Shown: positions 22,201 to 31,259 of the stretch, piece after piece
Numbering within the stretch: the first letter of the stretch is position 1
How the letters are laid out: each line of letters opens with the position of its first letter
NCBI RefSeq assembly: GCF_051014445.1
Contig: NC_135134.1
Coordinates: 28,833,672 to 28,897,671 of the forward strand
DNA from: Colletes latitarsis
Lineage: Eukaryota > Arthropoda > Insecta > Hymenoptera > Colletidae
Direction of reading: 5' to 3'
Length of the DNA: 64,000 nt
Translations under genes and position numbers: made by a program
Notes under the pieces: generated by a model
Database searches by the model: none
What the model was told of the DNA's origin: nothing
The model's input: the letters and a program-made list of their open reading frames with translations, nothing else

Positions 22201-22459
22201 GTGGGAGGGGGAGCGCCGTGTCCTGGTCGGCGTCGTCGGGCGGGATGTCTCGCTGCCGGGCGTGGTGCGCGCCATGCTCGGCAGCGAGGAGAAGTGGAGG
22301 GCCGTGGCCTCCTTCTGCGAGAACGTAATGTTGCAGAAGGAGGCCGCGGGGAGGGAGCGCGAGCTTCAGCGGCGTGCTGAAGCGCGCGCTCGTGCGGTGG
22401 CCCGAGGTCGTCGCCCGGTCGCGAGGCGTCGCGGGCGGCCGCCTCGGCGTGGCGGATGA
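19277..22459 (+). CDS. LINE ORF2: APE-type endonuclease / reverse transcriptase (copy 1)
   Basis: 1,060 codons, the expected size for R1-clade ORF2. It nicks the target DNA and uses the free 3' end to prime reverse transcription of the element RNA. Endonuclease domain (about 1-220): N10 in QANLNH, E37, D125/N127 in GDFN and S200-D201-H202. Reverse transcriptase: motif A SLDIANAFN with catalytic D577, GVPQGS at 632-637, and the active site Y665-A-D667-D668. C-terminus: C956-x2-C959-x8-H968-x4-C973, then a very basic Arg/Ala-rich tail. Oddity: the usual EPY triplet at E37 reads ELY here (CTG at 19388-19390), whereas copy 2 has EPY, which may affect nicking. The frame is otherwise intact, with about 9 residue differences from copy 2. 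No RNase H domain was noticed. Confidence 0.96.
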   Translation: MPPRLLLQANLNHCRAAQDLMSQVLAEWGVGLAVAAELYRVPDHPHWVGDADGLVATVWGGGDGSPPFSLLERGRGFVAVDWGGVAVVGCYISPRSGHAAFELYLAEVAACVQRYAARPVLVLGDFNAKSVAWGSPRTSVRGGILGDWAAGLDLRVLNRGSENTCVRRYGGSIVDVGFATPNAVRMVSGWHVVAGAETLSDHRYIRMDVSAAASASRHGRLRGTPPRRWALRRLDKDALMAAALAATWPQGAAELPSIEEEVARLGELVAGICDAAMPRVGRASPRRAVYWWSDAIAELRVATVRARRQYTRARRRQRTGDGVARARAADDLYGAYRVARVALQVAIKRAKTQAWKELLQTLDDDPWGRPYKVVLNKLRPWAPPVTEGLDPRLLEDVVNTLFPIGERGPRPPAAAAVPVEWTAELGVTQEELAAAIRRLGVRNTAPGPDGVPGRVWVLTQGVLGADLRRLFDRCLRDGRFPPSWKVARMVLLRKEGRPAESPSAYRPICLLDEVGKLFERVIAARLVEHLSRGDPGLADCQFGFRGGRSTIDAIGRVRALSEAAVSRGGVALAISLDIANAFNTLPWEEIRRGLEYHRVPPCLRAVVGDYLRGRWIEYPGRDGDMRREVYCGVPQGSVLGPLLWNIAYDSVLRAGLPDGVSTVCYADDTLVLAVGAHWGRAMRRAEEGSQRVVDRIRGMGMTVAVHKTEVIAFHSPRQDPPPPLIRVGGADIEVKPQIRYLGLILDSHWRFEKHFRCLVPRLERMVAALGRILPNLGGPAGRVRRLYVAMVQSVALYGAPVWADDLAASRRSMTMLRRVQRRMALRVVRGYRTMSHEAATVLAGMPPMDLLARSHAVMYRHRVDRRAGVGAVPGGQEPAWGDLKRQARQSVLVAWQERLALPTAGHRTVGAVRPLLKEWLDRGHGSLTYRLAQVFSGHGSFGRYLCRIGKEPTARCCHCDAEQDTADHTLEVCPAWEGERRVLVGVVGRDVSLPGVVRAMLGSEEKWRAVASFCENVMLQKEAAGRERELQRRAEARARAVARGRRPVARRRGRPPRRGG
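20807..20860 (+). other. 16-bp inverted repeat with an inner hairpin, inside ORF2
   Basis: Arms 20807-20822 (CTCGACGAGGTGGGCA) and 20845-20860 (TGCCCGCCTCGTCGAG) pair over 16 positions with one T-G wobble. The loop itself holds GCTC-TTC-GAGC (20824-20834), giving a two-tier hairpin. It lies in the RT N-terminal part and is conserved in copy 2. Confidence 0.85.
20986..21019 (+). other. 14-bp perfect inverted repeat over RT motif A
   Basis: GGCATTGGCAATAT (20986-20999) and ATATTGCCAATGCC (21006-21019) are perfect complements around the 6-nt loop CCTTGG. The hairpin covers the codons of the catalytic Asp577 motif. A second stem follows: GGGGACTCGA (21051-21060) with TCGAGTCCCC (21067-21076), loop ATATCA. 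Both are identical in copy 2. Confidence 0.9.
22069..22115 (+). other. 17-bp inverted repeat in the 3' part of ORF2
   Basis: Arms 22069-22085 and 22099-22115 (ends GGCACAGGTA / TACCTGTGCC) pair over 17 positions with one T-G wobble and a 13-nt loop. It lies just upstream of the C-terminal CCHC codons and directly after another stem, 22013-22022 with 22027-22036 (10 bp, one wobble, loop TGAA). Both are kept in copy 2. Confidence 0.88.
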
Positions 22460-22974
22460 CCTAGGCTGGGAGGGGGGTCCTGAGGGGACCCTCCTCCCGC
22501 CAGGCGGCACCGGGTCGGACCGGTTGGGGGTAGGAGTGCCTTCCCCTACCGGTCCGACGCAAGGGGAGGCACCCTCGGCGGTCTGGTGCGGCCATGAACG
22601 CCCGGCCGCCGAGGGATGGAAACGGGGTCGCGGGCGGTTGCGAGTTGGGGCTCGCAGCCGCCACTAAACGCGGCCCCGGGACGGATAGCGGCGGGATGGA
22701 GTGGCCACGTCCCGCCGCTATGAGGCAGTGTGTCTACTGGGGGGACCGATTGTCCCCCCGGGGGATGGGCGCGAAAGCGCGGGCACGGGGAGGATACCGG
22801 AAGAATGCTTCGAGCGATTCCCGGTATCCTCCCAAAGCGTGCCGAAGGGTCACCGTGGGGTTTTTAGTGGGTAGGTCCCGCGCCTGTCGTTGTACGGGCG
22901 CGGGGAATCCCACACACGCCTCCCACCTCTCCCCAAGGAGGTGGGAGGGAGTCTTTCGAAGATTTTCCCCACGA

Positions 22975-22975
<1 letters not shown>
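22460..22975 (+). other. 3' UTR of LINE copy 1: chain of about ten hairpins
   Basis: 516 nt, almost filled by successive inverted repeats: 22468-22480/22486-22498 (13 bp, one G-U); 22514-22523/22549-22558 (10 bp plus inner GGGG/CCCC); 22572-22581/22606-22615 (10); 22633-22644/22651-22662 (12, one wobble, loop TTGGGG); 22685-22696/22710-22721 (12); 22739-22746/22752-22759 (8); 22769-22780 (GCGC with a GAAA tetraloop); 22788-22800/22821-22833 (13 plus an inner stem); 22877-22887/22894-22904 (11, one wobble); 22919-22929/22938-22948 (11). In related LINEs the 3'UTR is the part recognised by RT to start copying, so a structured recognition domain is the natural inference. The last stem ends 27 nt before the poly(A). 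Confidence 0.85.

Positions 22976-23008
<33 letters not shown>
22976..23008 (+). other. Poly(A) tail of LINE copy 1 (33 A)
   Basis: An uninterrupted run of 33 A residues follows CCCCACGAC and abuts the 3' target-site duplication. One or two of the A residues could be target bases. A long uninterrupted tail fits a young insertion. Confidence 0.95.
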
Positions 23009-23010
<2 letters not shown>

Positions 23011-23020
23011 TATGAGCCTG
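23009..23020. repeat. 3' target-site duplication of LINE copy 1
   Basis: GGTATGAGCCTG directly after the A run, matching 17004-17015. It continues into satellite (AGGCGGGCAAATCC), the normal monomer context. Confidence 0.95.
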
Positions 23021-25802
23021 AGGCGGGCAAATCCTGGACATAACCCAGATCTTACATGCGTTATCCTCTAAAATATAAATCGAGACCAGGTATAATTTAC
23101 TGTTTCAGTGTGGTACTACATCACTATGTGGTCCAGTCCAGAAAAAGCAACGGATCTGGCTATCAAGTATGTGAAATATGCGAAAGTATGGGCCTGATGA
23201 GGGCAAATCCCACAACTAACCGAGTCCTAACCGGCGTTATCCTCTAAAATGTTGATCGTGACCAGGTTTAATCGACTGTTTCAGTGTGGTTCCACATTAA
23301 TACCTGATGCAAACCAGAAATAACCCAGGATCTGTTCAACAAGTATGTGAAGAATGCGAAAGTATGGGTCTGATGAGGGCAAATCCGAGACCTACCCCAG
23401 ACCTAACATGCGATATCATCTAAAGTATTGATCGAAACCAGGTTTAATCGACTGTTTCAGAGTGGTACCACATTACTACATGATCCATACCAGAAATAAC
23501 CCAGGATCTGTTCAACAAGTATGTGTAGAATGCATAAGTATGGGTCTGATGGGGGGAAATCCCAGGCCTAACCTAGACCTAGCATGAGTTATCCTCTAAA
23601 ATATTGATCGAAACCAGGTTTAACTGACTGTTTCAGTGTGGTCCCACATAACAACGTGATCCAAACCAGAAAAAGCCAAGGATCTGGCCAACGAGTACGC
23701 GAGAACTGCGAATGTATGAGCCAGATGTGGGCAAATCCCAGGCATAACCCAGGCCTAGCTTGAGTTATCCTCTAAAATATTGATCGAAACCAGGTTTAAT
23801 GGACTGCTTCAGTGCGGTACCACATTACTACGTGATCCAGACCAGTGAAAGCCCAGGATCTGGCCAGCAAGTGTGAGAAACATGCGAAAGTTTGAGTCTG
23901 ATGAGGGCAAATCCAAGGCCTAACCTAGACCTAGCATGAGTTATCCTCTAAAATATTGATCGAAACCAGGTTTAACTGACTGTTTCAGTGTGGTCCCACA
24001 TAACTACGTGATCCAAACCAGAAAAAGCCAAGGATCTGGCCAACGAGTACGCGAGAACTGCGAATGTATGGGTCTGATGAGGGCAAATCCCAGGCCTAAC
24101 CCAGACCTAACATGCGTTATCCACTAAAATATTGATCGAAACCAGGTTTCATGGACACTTTCAGTGTGATAACACATTACCACGTGATCCAAACCAGAAA
24201 ATGACCGGGATCTGGCCAACAAGTATGAGAGATATGCGAAAGTTTGAGTCTGATGAGGGCAAATCCAACGCCTAACCTAGACCTAACTTGCGTTATACTC
24301 TAAAATATTCATCGACACCGGGGTAATCGACTGTTTCAGTGTGGTACCACTTTACTACGTGATTCAAGCCAGAAAAAACCCAGGATCTGTACAACAAGTA
24401 TGTGAAAAATACGAAAGTATGAGTCTGATGAGGGCAAATCCCAGGCCTAACCTAGACGTAACATGGTGTATCCTCTAAAATATTGGTCGTATCCAGGTTT
24501 AATTGACTGTTTCAGTGTGGTACCACATTACTACGTGTTCCAAACCAAAAAAAGGCCAGGATCTGGCCAACAAGTATGAAAAATATGCGAAAGTATGAGC
24601 CTGATGCGGGAAAATCCTGGATCTAACCCAAACCTAACATGCGTTATCCTCTAAAATATTGATCGACACCAGGTATAATTGTCTGTATCAGTGTGGTACC
24701 ACATTACTACATGATCCAAACCAGAAATAACCCAGGATCTGTTCAACAAGTATCCGAAGAATGCGAAAGTATGTGTCTGATGAGGGCAAATCCTAGACCT
24801 AACCTAGACCTAACATGCGTTATCATCAAAAATATTGATCGAAACCAGGTTTCATGGACTGTTTCAGTGTGATACCACATTACTACGTGATCCAAACCAG
24901 AAAAAACCCAGGATCTGCCAAACAAGTATGAGAAATATGCGAAAGTGTGAGTCTGATGCGGGCAAATCCAAGGCCTAACCTAGACCTAACGTGCGTTATC
25001 CTCTAAAATATTGATCGAAACCAGGTTCCATGGACTGTTTCAGTGTGGTACCACATTACCACGTGATTCAAGCCAGAAAAAACCCAGGATCTGTACAACA
25101 AGTATCTGAAGAATGCGAAAGTATGTGTCTGATGAGGGCAAATCCCAGGCCTAACCTAGACGTAACATGGTGTATCCTCTAAGATATTGGTCGTATCCAG
25201 GTTTAATTAACTGTTTCAGTGTGGTACCACATTACTACGTGATCCAATCCAGAAAAATCCAAGGATCTGACCAACAAGTATGAGAAATATGCGAAGGTAT
25301 GAGTCTCACGAGGGCAAATCCCAGGCCTAACCTAGACCGAACCGGCGTTATCCTCCAAAATATTGATCGAAACCAGGTTTAGCTGACTGTTTCAGTGTGG
25401 TCCCACATAACTACGTGATCCAAACCAGAAAAAGCCAAGGATCTGGCCAACGAGTACGCGAAAACTGCGAAAGTATAAGCCAGATGTGGGCAAATCCCAG
25501 GCATAACCCAGGCCTAGCTTGAGTTATCCTCTAAAATATTGATCGAAACCAGGTTTAATGGACTGCTTCAGTGTGGTACCACATTACCACGTGATTCAAG
25601 CCAGAAAAAACCCAGGATCTGTACAAGTATGTGAGAAATGCGAAAGTATGAGTCTGATGAGGACAAATCCCAGGCCTAACCTAGACCGAACCGACGTTAT
25701 CCTCTAAAATGTTGATCGTGACCAGGTTTAATCGTCTGTTTCAGTGTGGTACCACATAACTACCTGATCCAAACCAGAAATAACCCAGGATCTGTTCAAC
25801 AA

Positions 25803-25815
25803 GTATGTGAAGAAT
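25803..25815. repeat. 5' target-site duplication of LINE copy 2
   Basis: GTATGTGAAGAAT precedes the element and recurs at 31806-31818 after the poly(A). The two preceding A residues make 15 bp possible. The sequence differs from that of copy 1, so this is a separate insertion event, yet it lies only 19 bp away in monomer phase. Confidence 0.95.
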
Positions 25816-26199
25816 TCCCTCAGGGGCTGCCAGCCTTTCAGCTGCAGTACGGGCTTAACGAACCCGGGGTACCCGAGTCATACACACACCGTAAGCCTCC
25901 TGTTGGTCGTCACAACGACCCATTCGCAATTCCCTATTGGTTTTGTGAATGGTACGTGACGGCAGGAGGAACGGGGGTCTTGGCTTAACCGCCTGGGCCA
26001 CGAGTATGGCGACTCTATAAAATCGCCCTCCAATCCTAAGCTATGGTGCGCGGCGATGGGATGCATGGTTGGGGGAGAAGGCCCAATCCCAAGCGACCAC
26101 CTCCGGGGAACCTGCCGAACCCCCGGAGTATTAGGCTTACCCGGGTAAGGCGGCTCTGCCCGGGTGGACCTTTATTTCCGACCATCTCGTGGGACTATT
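25816..26199 (+). other. 5' UTR of LINE copy 2
   Basis: 384 nt, equal to copy 1 except for G at 25926 (stem CATTCGCAA/TTGTGAATG, making a G-U pair) and C at 26123 (stem CTCCGGGG/CCCCGGAG, making a full G-C pair where copy 1 has G-U). It contains the same uORFs at 25949-26020 and 26043-26216, with the second again ending just before an in-frame ORF1 Met codon at 26218. Confidence 0.8.
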
Positions 26200-28077
26200 A
26201 TGGACACAGAAAATAAAATGGGGATGGGGCGGGTTTTGTCGGTTGGGGAGGACGGAGACGGGGTTGGGGTTAGGGTGGCGGCGCTCGCGCCCCACTCAGC
26301 GCCAGGTCCGGCTTCGTGGAGGGTGGAGGAGGACGACGAGACGGCGTCGGTCTCGTCCTTCTCCTCCAGCATGAGCCACATAGGCTCTAAGAGGAAGAGG
26401 ACGGGGCAGGCCGTCGTCGAGGTGGGCGGGGCGATGAGCCCGTCGGTGAGGCTGAGTTGCCTCAGGGACGAGGTGACCGAGGAGATATCGGAGAGGATCT
26501 CCTCGTCCCTGAGGCGGGTGGAGAAAGTCGCCGCTGCCTGCGCCTTTAAGGGGCAGAAAAGCGGTGGCGCGGAGGCCCTGAAGGCCGCGGCGGAGGAAAT
26601 GAGGGAGGCGGCGCGGGAGCTCAGAGGGCGGAACGCCCGTCTGCAGCTCCTGTTGGAGGAGGAGCGACAGGGGAGGAGGAGGGCAGAGGCGCTGTGGAAC
26701 AGCGCGGCCCTCCCTCCCATCCTCCCTCCTCCTCCACCGCCGCGTCCCTCGGCGGAGGTAAATAAACGGGGTGCGGCGGCAGTGGTGCGGGGCACCGCGG
26801 GCCCCTCCACCCGCACTCCGCCCGTGAAGAAGTCCCCGTCCTCCTCAGAAGACGATCTTCTGAGGAGGATTGGGGACATGATTGATGGCAAGCTGGCCGC
26901 CTTCCGGGAGGAACTCCTCGCCGGAAGAGCGGTCAGCAGGAAGGCGGTGCCTCCCCGACCTGTTCCGGTACAGTCAGGGAAGGCAAAGAAGGGCGGAGTG
27001 AAGGCTCCGCCCAGCGTTGCGGCACCAGGGCCCCGGGTCGCGACCCCCAAGGGGGGTGGTGTACCCGTGGTCGCGGTGGTCGCGTCCTCCACAGCACCCT
27101 CCCAAGGGGGGGTGGCGTGGAGTGAGGTGGTGGGGCGGAAGGCGAAGCGGGCGGCGAGGAAGGCCTCGCAACCGCAGCCTCCGCCTCCGCCGCCGGCGGC
27201 CAAGGTAAAGGCCGCGAAGGTCGGGAAGGCACGACCAGGTCGTCCCCCAAAAACGGCAGCGGTGACGCTGACCGTTGCGCAGGGGGGCGACCTGACCCTC
27301 GCGGAGGCGATGCGGCTCGCCAGGGAGAATATCTCCCTGGAAGAGCTGGGCATCGCCTCCGTGAGGGCGAAGAGGGCCGTGACCGGGGGTCTCTTGCTGG
27401 AGATCCCCGGTGCAGAGGGCGGCGCGAAGGCGGATCGTCTCGCCCAGAGGCTCCGGGAGCAGCTGGGCGAGCGAGGTGTCCGGGTCGCCCGGCCCACGAA
27501 GCGCACGGAGATGCGCATTTGTGGGCTGGACGACTCGGTCAGCGCACAGGATGTGTCCCGTGCCCTTGCGAGGGCGGGGGACTGTCCTGTGGAGGACCTG
27601 CGGATCGGAGAGATCCGCAGGTCGCCCTCCGGCCTCGGGTCGGTGTGGGCCCGGTGCCCCCTCTCCGCCGCCCGTAAGGTGGCGGAATCCGGGAGGGTGT
27701 TGGTGGGGTGGGTTTCGGCGCGAGTGGAAATCCTCGCGCCGCGCCCGCTCCAGTGTCACCGCTGCCTCGAATTGGGGCACGTGAGGCAGTGGTGCACCTC
27801 GCTGGTGGACCGCAGCGGTCAGTGTTACCGCTGCGGTGCCAAAGAGCACCGTGCGAGCCAGTGCTCGGCGGCCCCCCACTGCCCGCTGTGTGCGGACATG
27901 GGGAGGCCAGCCGATCACAGGGTGGGGAGCAAGAAGTGCTCCCCCCCCTCCCGGAAGGAGAGGAAGAGGCGGGCTGCACCGGCTCCGGTGCCGAGGGCGG
28001 TGGCATCGTCCTCCATGGAGGTGGACGGTGCTACGGGGACGGACGGCCGGGAGGAGGCTGGCGCGGCCATTAATTAA
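26200..28077 (+). CDS. LINE ORF1: gag-like RNA-binding protein with three zinc knuckles (copy 2)
   Basis: 625 codons from ATG 26200. Same architecture as copy 1: acidic Ser-rich start, Glu/Arg coiled-coil-like segment, Pro run, basic linker, and three knuckles at residues 519-532, 542-555 and 561-580 with all Cys/His ligands present. Residue differences from copy 1 are few: Thr to Met in the early Ser-rich stretch, Pro to Leu between knuckles 1 and 2, Ile to Met inside knuckle 3, and Ser to Gly near the C-terminus. None touches a zinc ligand. It is expected to package the element RNA. The reading frame ends in the shared TAATG with ORF2. Confidence 0.93.
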   Translation: MDTENKMGMGRVLSVGEDGDGVGVRVAALAPHSAPGPASWRVEEDDETASVSSFSSSMSHIGSKRKRTGQAVVEVGGAMSPSVRLSCLRDEVTEEISERISSSLRRVEKVAAACAFKGQKSGGAEALKAAAEEMREAARELRGRNARLQLLLEEERQGRRRAEALWNSAALPPILPPPPPPRPSAEVNKRGAAAVVRGTAGPSTRTPPVKKSPSSSEDDLLRRIGDMIDGKLAAFREELLAGRAVSRKAVPPRPVPVQSGKAKKGGVKAPPSVAAPGPRVATPKGGGVPVVAVVASSTAPSQGGVAWSEVVGRKAKRAARKASQPQPPPPPPAAKVKAAKVGKARPGRPPKTAAVTLTVAQGGDLTLAEAMRLARENISLEELGIASVRAKRAVTGGLLLEIPGAEGGAKADRLAQRLREQLGERGVRVARPTKRTEMRICGLDDSVSAQDVSRALARAGDCPVEDLRIGEIRRSPSGLGSVWARCPLSAARKVAESGRVLVGWVSARVEILAPRPLQCHRCLELGHVRQWCTSLVDRSGQCYRCGAKEHRASQCSAAPHCPLCADMGRPADHRVGSKKCSPPSRKERKRRAAPAPVPRAVASSSMEVDGATGTDGREEAGAAIN

Positions 28078-28079
28078 TG
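28075..28079 (+). promoter_or_regulatory. TAATG stop-start overlap coupling ORF1 and ORF2 (copy 2)
   Basis: The same one-base overlap as in copy 1, in the context ATTAATTAATG. Conservation in both copies supports translational coupling as the normal route to ORF2 in this family. Confidence 0.85.
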
Positions 28080-31000
28080 CCGCCCCGCCTCCTCCTCCAG
28101 GCCAACCTCAACCACTGCCGCGCGGCACAGGACTTGATGTCCCAAGTCCTCGCGGAGTGGGGGGTTGGCCTGGCGGTCGCCGCCGAGCCGTACCGCGTCC
28201 CCGATCACCCTCATTGGGTGGGCGACGCGGACGGCTTGGTGGCGACGGTATGGGGAGGGGGCGACGGGTCCCCACCGTTCTCCTTGTTGGAGCGCGGTCG
28301 GGGATTCGTCGCCGTGGACTGGGGGGGAGTCGCTGTGGTGGGGTGCTACATTTCGCCCCGTAGCGGTCACGCTGCGTTCGAGCTGTACTTGGCCGAGGTC
28401 GCGGCATGCGTGCAGCGCTACGCGGCCCGGCCGGTGCTGGTCCTGGGGGATTTTAATGCCAAGTCGGTGGCTTGGGGATCCCCCAGGACCTCCGTTCGCG
28501 GCGGGATCCTGGGCGATTGGGCGGCGGGGCTCGACCTCCGGGTATTGAACCGGGGGTCGGAGAACACATGCGTGCGGCGATATGGGGGGTCCATCGTGGA
28601 TGTTGGATTCGCGACCCCCAACGCCGTGCGCATGGTGTCGGGTTGGCACGTGGTCGCGGGGGCAGAGACACTCTCCGATCACCGGTACATCCGGATGGAG
28701 GTCTCTGCCGCCGCGAGTGCATCCCGACACGGCCGCCTGCGTGGCACCCCACCACGCCGCTGGGCGCTTCGGCGCCTGGACAAGGACGCCCTGATGGCAG
28801 CTGCCCTCGCTGCAACTTGGCCGCAGGGAGCGGCCGAGTTGACGAGCATAGAGGAGGAGGTCGCCCGGCTCGGAGCATTGGTCGCGGGTATTTGCGACGC
28901 GGCGATGCCTCGGGTCGGGCGGGCTTCTCCTCGCCGGGCGGTGTACTGGTGGTCGGACGCGATCGCGGAGTTGCGAGTCGCGACTGTCCGCGCCCGACGC
29001 CAGTACACCCGCGCGCGCCGTCCTCAACGTACAGGCGACGGCGTGGCGCGAGCGAGGGCAGCTGATGACCTGTATGGAGCATACCGCGTGGCGCGGGTTG
29101 CTCTGCAGGTCGCCATCAAACGGGCCAAGACCCAGGCATGGAAGGAGCTCCTCCAGACCCTTGATGACGATCCATGGGGGCGCCCATATAAGGTGGTGCT
29201 GAATAAGCTCCGCCCGTGGGCGCCCTCCGTCACCGAGGGTCTTGACCTCCGGCTGCTGGAGGACGTGGTCAATACACTCTTCCCAATTGGGGAGAGGGGA
29301 CCGCGTCCTCCGGCGGCGGCGGCTGTCCCAGTGGAGTGGACGGCCGAGCTGGGGGTCACGCAGGAGGAGCTGGCAGCGGCCATCAGACGGCTCGGGGTTC
29401 GTAACACGGCCCCGGGTCCGGATGGTGTGCCCGGCCGGGTTTGGGTCTTGACCCAGGGCGTCCTTGGGGCCGACCTCAGGCGGTTGTTCGACCGCTGCCT
29501 GAGGGACGGGCGATTCCCCCCCAGTTGGAAGGTGGCGAGGATGGTCCTCCTCCGGAAGGAGGGTCGGCCCGCGGAGTCTCCCTCCGCATACCGGCCCATT
29601 TGTCTCCTCGACGAGGTGGGCAAGCTCTTCGAGCGTGTGATTGCTGCCCGCCTCGTCGAGCACCTGTCGCGGGGTGATCCCGGTCTGGCCGACTGCCAGT
29701 TCGGTTTCCGGGGGGGCCGATCGACTATCGACGCGATAGGTCGTGTGAGGGCCCTCTCGGAGGCGGCCGTCTCCCGGGGAGGGGTGGCATTGGCAATATC
29801 CTTGGATATTGCCAATGCCTTTAACACCCTCCCCTGGGAAGAGATAAGGAGGGGACTCGAATATCATCGAGTCCCCCCTTGTCTCAGGGCGGTCGTCGGG
29901 GATTATCTCCGCGGCAGGTGGATCGAGTATCCGGGCCGGGATGGTGATATGCGGAGGGAGGTGTACTGCGGTGTTCCGCAGGGGTCGGTCCTCGGGCCAC
30001 TTCTGTGGAACATCGCGTACGACTCGGTGTTGCGGGCCGGCCTCCCCGACGGCGTCAGCACGGTGTGTTATGCGGATGACACACTGGTGCTGGCCGTCGG
30101 GGCGCACTGGGGGAGGGCCATGCGTCGCGCGGAGGAGGGGTCGCAACGCGTCGTCGACCGGATCAGGGGGATGGGGATGACGGTGGCGGTCCATAAGACC
30201 GAGGTGATTGCGTTTCATTCACCTCGGCAGGATCCGCCACCCCCTCTGATTCGGGTGGGTGGGGCTGACATCGAGGTGAAGCCCCAGATCAGGTATCTAG
30301 GGCTGATCCTCGATAGCCACTGGCGTTTCGAGAAGCATTTCCGCTGCCTGGTCCCCCGGTTGGAAAGGATGGTTGCGGCTCTGGGCCGGATCCTGCCCAA
30401 CCTGGGGGGCCCGGCGGGCCGAGTTCGTCGCCTCTATGTGGCAATGGTCCAGTCGGTGGCCCTATACGGGGCCCCCGTCTGGGCGGACGACCTGGCTGCC
30501 TCCCGGCGCAGCATGACTATGCTGCGTCGGGTTCAGAGGCGCATGGCGCTCAGGGTCGTCCGCGGGTATCGGACCATGTCACATGAGGCGGCGACGGTTC
30601 TAGCGGGGATGCCGCCCATGGACCTGCTCGCGCGGTCGCACGCGGTGATGTACCGGCACCGCGTCGACCGTCGCGCGGGGGTGGGGGCGGTCCCGGGCGG
30701 GCAGGAACCTGCTTGGGGCGATTTGAAGCGCCAGGCCCGGCAGTCCGTGTTGCTCGCGTGGCAGGAGCGGCTGGCTCTGCCAACCGCGGGGCACCGGACT
30801 GTCGGGGCTGTTCGGCCACTCCTGAAGGAGTGGCTGGACAGAGGCCATGGCAGCCTCACCTACCGGCTGGCACAGGTATTTTCCGGGCATGGCAGCTTCG
30901 GAAGATACCTGTGCCGGATAGGGAAGGAGCCGACGGCGCGTTGCTGCCACTGCGACGCTGAGCAGGACACGGCGGATCATACCCTGGAGGTATGCCCCGC

Positions 31001-31259
31001 GTGGGAGGGGGAGCGCCGTGTCCTGGTCGGCGTCGTCGGGCGGGATGTCTCGCTGCCGGGCGTGGTGCGCGCCATGCTCGGCAGCAAGGAGAAATGGAGG
31101 GCCGTGGCCTCCTTCTGCGAGAACGTAATGTTGCAGAAGGAGGCCGCGGGGAGGGAGCGCGAGCTTCAGCGGCGTGCTGAAGCACGCGCTCGTGCGGTGG
31201 CCCGAGGTCGTCGCCCGGTCGCGAGGCGTCGCGGGCGGCCGCCTCGGCGTGGCGGATGA
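28077..31259 (+). CDS. LINE ORF2: APE-type endonuclease / reverse transcriptase (copy 2)
   Basis: 1,060 codons, intact. Endonuclease motifs are N10, E37-P-Y, G124-D-F-N and S200-D-H; RT motifs are D577 in SLDIANAFN, GVPQGS (632-637) and YADD (665-668); the C-terminal zinc motif is C956-x2-C959-x8-H968-x4-C973, followed by an Arg-rich tail. Differences from copy 1 are about nine substitutions, most in the endonuclease and the endonuclease-RT linker (for example Asp to Glu next to the SDH region and Arg to Pro in the basic linker), while the RT core is unchanged. The product should nick the bottom strand at the satellite target and prime cDNA synthesis there. Alternatives such as RTE, Jockey or CR1 elements are less likely given the ORF1 knuckles and the C-terminal CCHC. 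Confidence 0.96.
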   Translation: MPPRLLLQANLNHCRAAQDLMSQVLAEWGVGLAVAAEPYRVPDHPHWVGDADGLVATVWGGGDGSPPFSLLERGRGFVAVDWGGVAVVGCYISPRSGHAAFELYLAEVAACVQRYAARPVLVLGDFNAKSVAWGSPRTSVRGGILGDWAAGLDLRVLNRGSENTCVRRYGGSIVDVGFATPNAVRMVSGWHVVAGAETLSDHRYIRMEVSAAASASRHGRLRGTPPRRWALRRLDKDALMAAALAATWPQGAAELTSIEEEVARLGALVAGICDAAMPRVGRASPRRAVYWWSDAIAELRVATVRARRQYTRARRPQRTGDGVARARAADDLYGAYRVARVALQVAIKRAKTQAWKELLQTLDDDPWGRPYKVVLNKLRPWAPSVTEGLDLRLLEDVVNTLFPIGERGPRPPAAAAVPVEWTAELGVTQEELAAAIRRLGVRNTAPGPDGVPGRVWVLTQGVLGADLRRLFDRCLRDGRFPPSWKVARMVLLRKEGRPAESPSAYRPICLLDEVGKLFERVIAARLVEHLSRGDPGLADCQFGFRGGRSTIDAIGRVRALSEAAVSRGGVALAISLDIANAFNTLPWEEIRRGLEYHRVPPCLRAVVGDYLRGRWIEYPGRDGDMRREVYCGVPQGSVLGPLLWNIAYDSVLRAGLPDGVSTVCYADDTLVLAVGAHWGRAMRRAEEGSQRVVDRIRGMGMTVAVHKTEVIAFHSPRQDPPPPLIRVGGADIEVKPQIRYLGLILDSHWRFEKHFRCLVPRLERMVAALGRILPNLGGPAGRVRRLYVAMVQSVALYGAPVWADDLAASRRSMTMLRRVQRRMALRVVRGYRTMSHEAATVLAGMPPMDLLARSHAVMYRHRVDRRAGVGAVPGGQEPAWGDLKRQARQSVLLAWQERLALPTAGHRTVGAVRPLLKEWLDRGHGSLTYRLAQVFSGHGSFGRYLCRIGKEPTARCCHCDAEQDTADHTLEVCPAWEGERRVLVGVVGRDVSLPGVVRAMLGSKEKWRAVASFCENVMLQKEAAGRERELQRRAEARARAVARGRRPVARRRGRPPRRGG

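Larger units (their letters stand above)
17016..23008 (+). mobile_element. Full-length R1-clade-like non-LTR retrotransposon, copy 1
   Basis: A 5,993-bp element with 5'UTR (17016-17399), ORF1 (17400-19277), ORF2 (19277-22459), 3'UTR (22460-22975) and 33 A residues. Boundaries come from the target-site duplication and from alignment with copy 2, which starts with the same TCCCTCAGG. The GC-rich body contrasts sharply with the AT-richer satellite. There are no LTRs and no 5' truncation, and both reading frames are open. An APE-type endonuclease at the ORF2 N-terminus, three CCHC knuckles in ORF1, a C-terminal CCHC in ORF2 and a UAAUG junction together fit the R1 clade (R1, TRAS and SART relatives). 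The exact family name is not assigned. Confidence 0.95.
23009..25815. repeat. Satellite array between the two LINEs (about 16 monomers)
   Basis: 2,807 bp of the same ~176-bp satellite in the same orientation. Two stretches here recur almost unchanged right of copy 2: 24068-24335 matches 31827-32100, and 24870-25100 matches 32095-32310. So the array on the two sides of copy 2 is paralogous and rearranged. The subtype with GTATCCAGGTTTAATTAACT appears here. No gene is visible. Confidence 0.95.

Noticed and set aside
17016..25816. The 5' ends of the two LINEs are exactly 8,800 bp apart, which is 50 x 176
   Set aside because: The distance is element length (5,993) plus 2,807 bp of satellite. The insertion phases differ by 19 bp, so the round number is chance and not evidence of one duplicated block.
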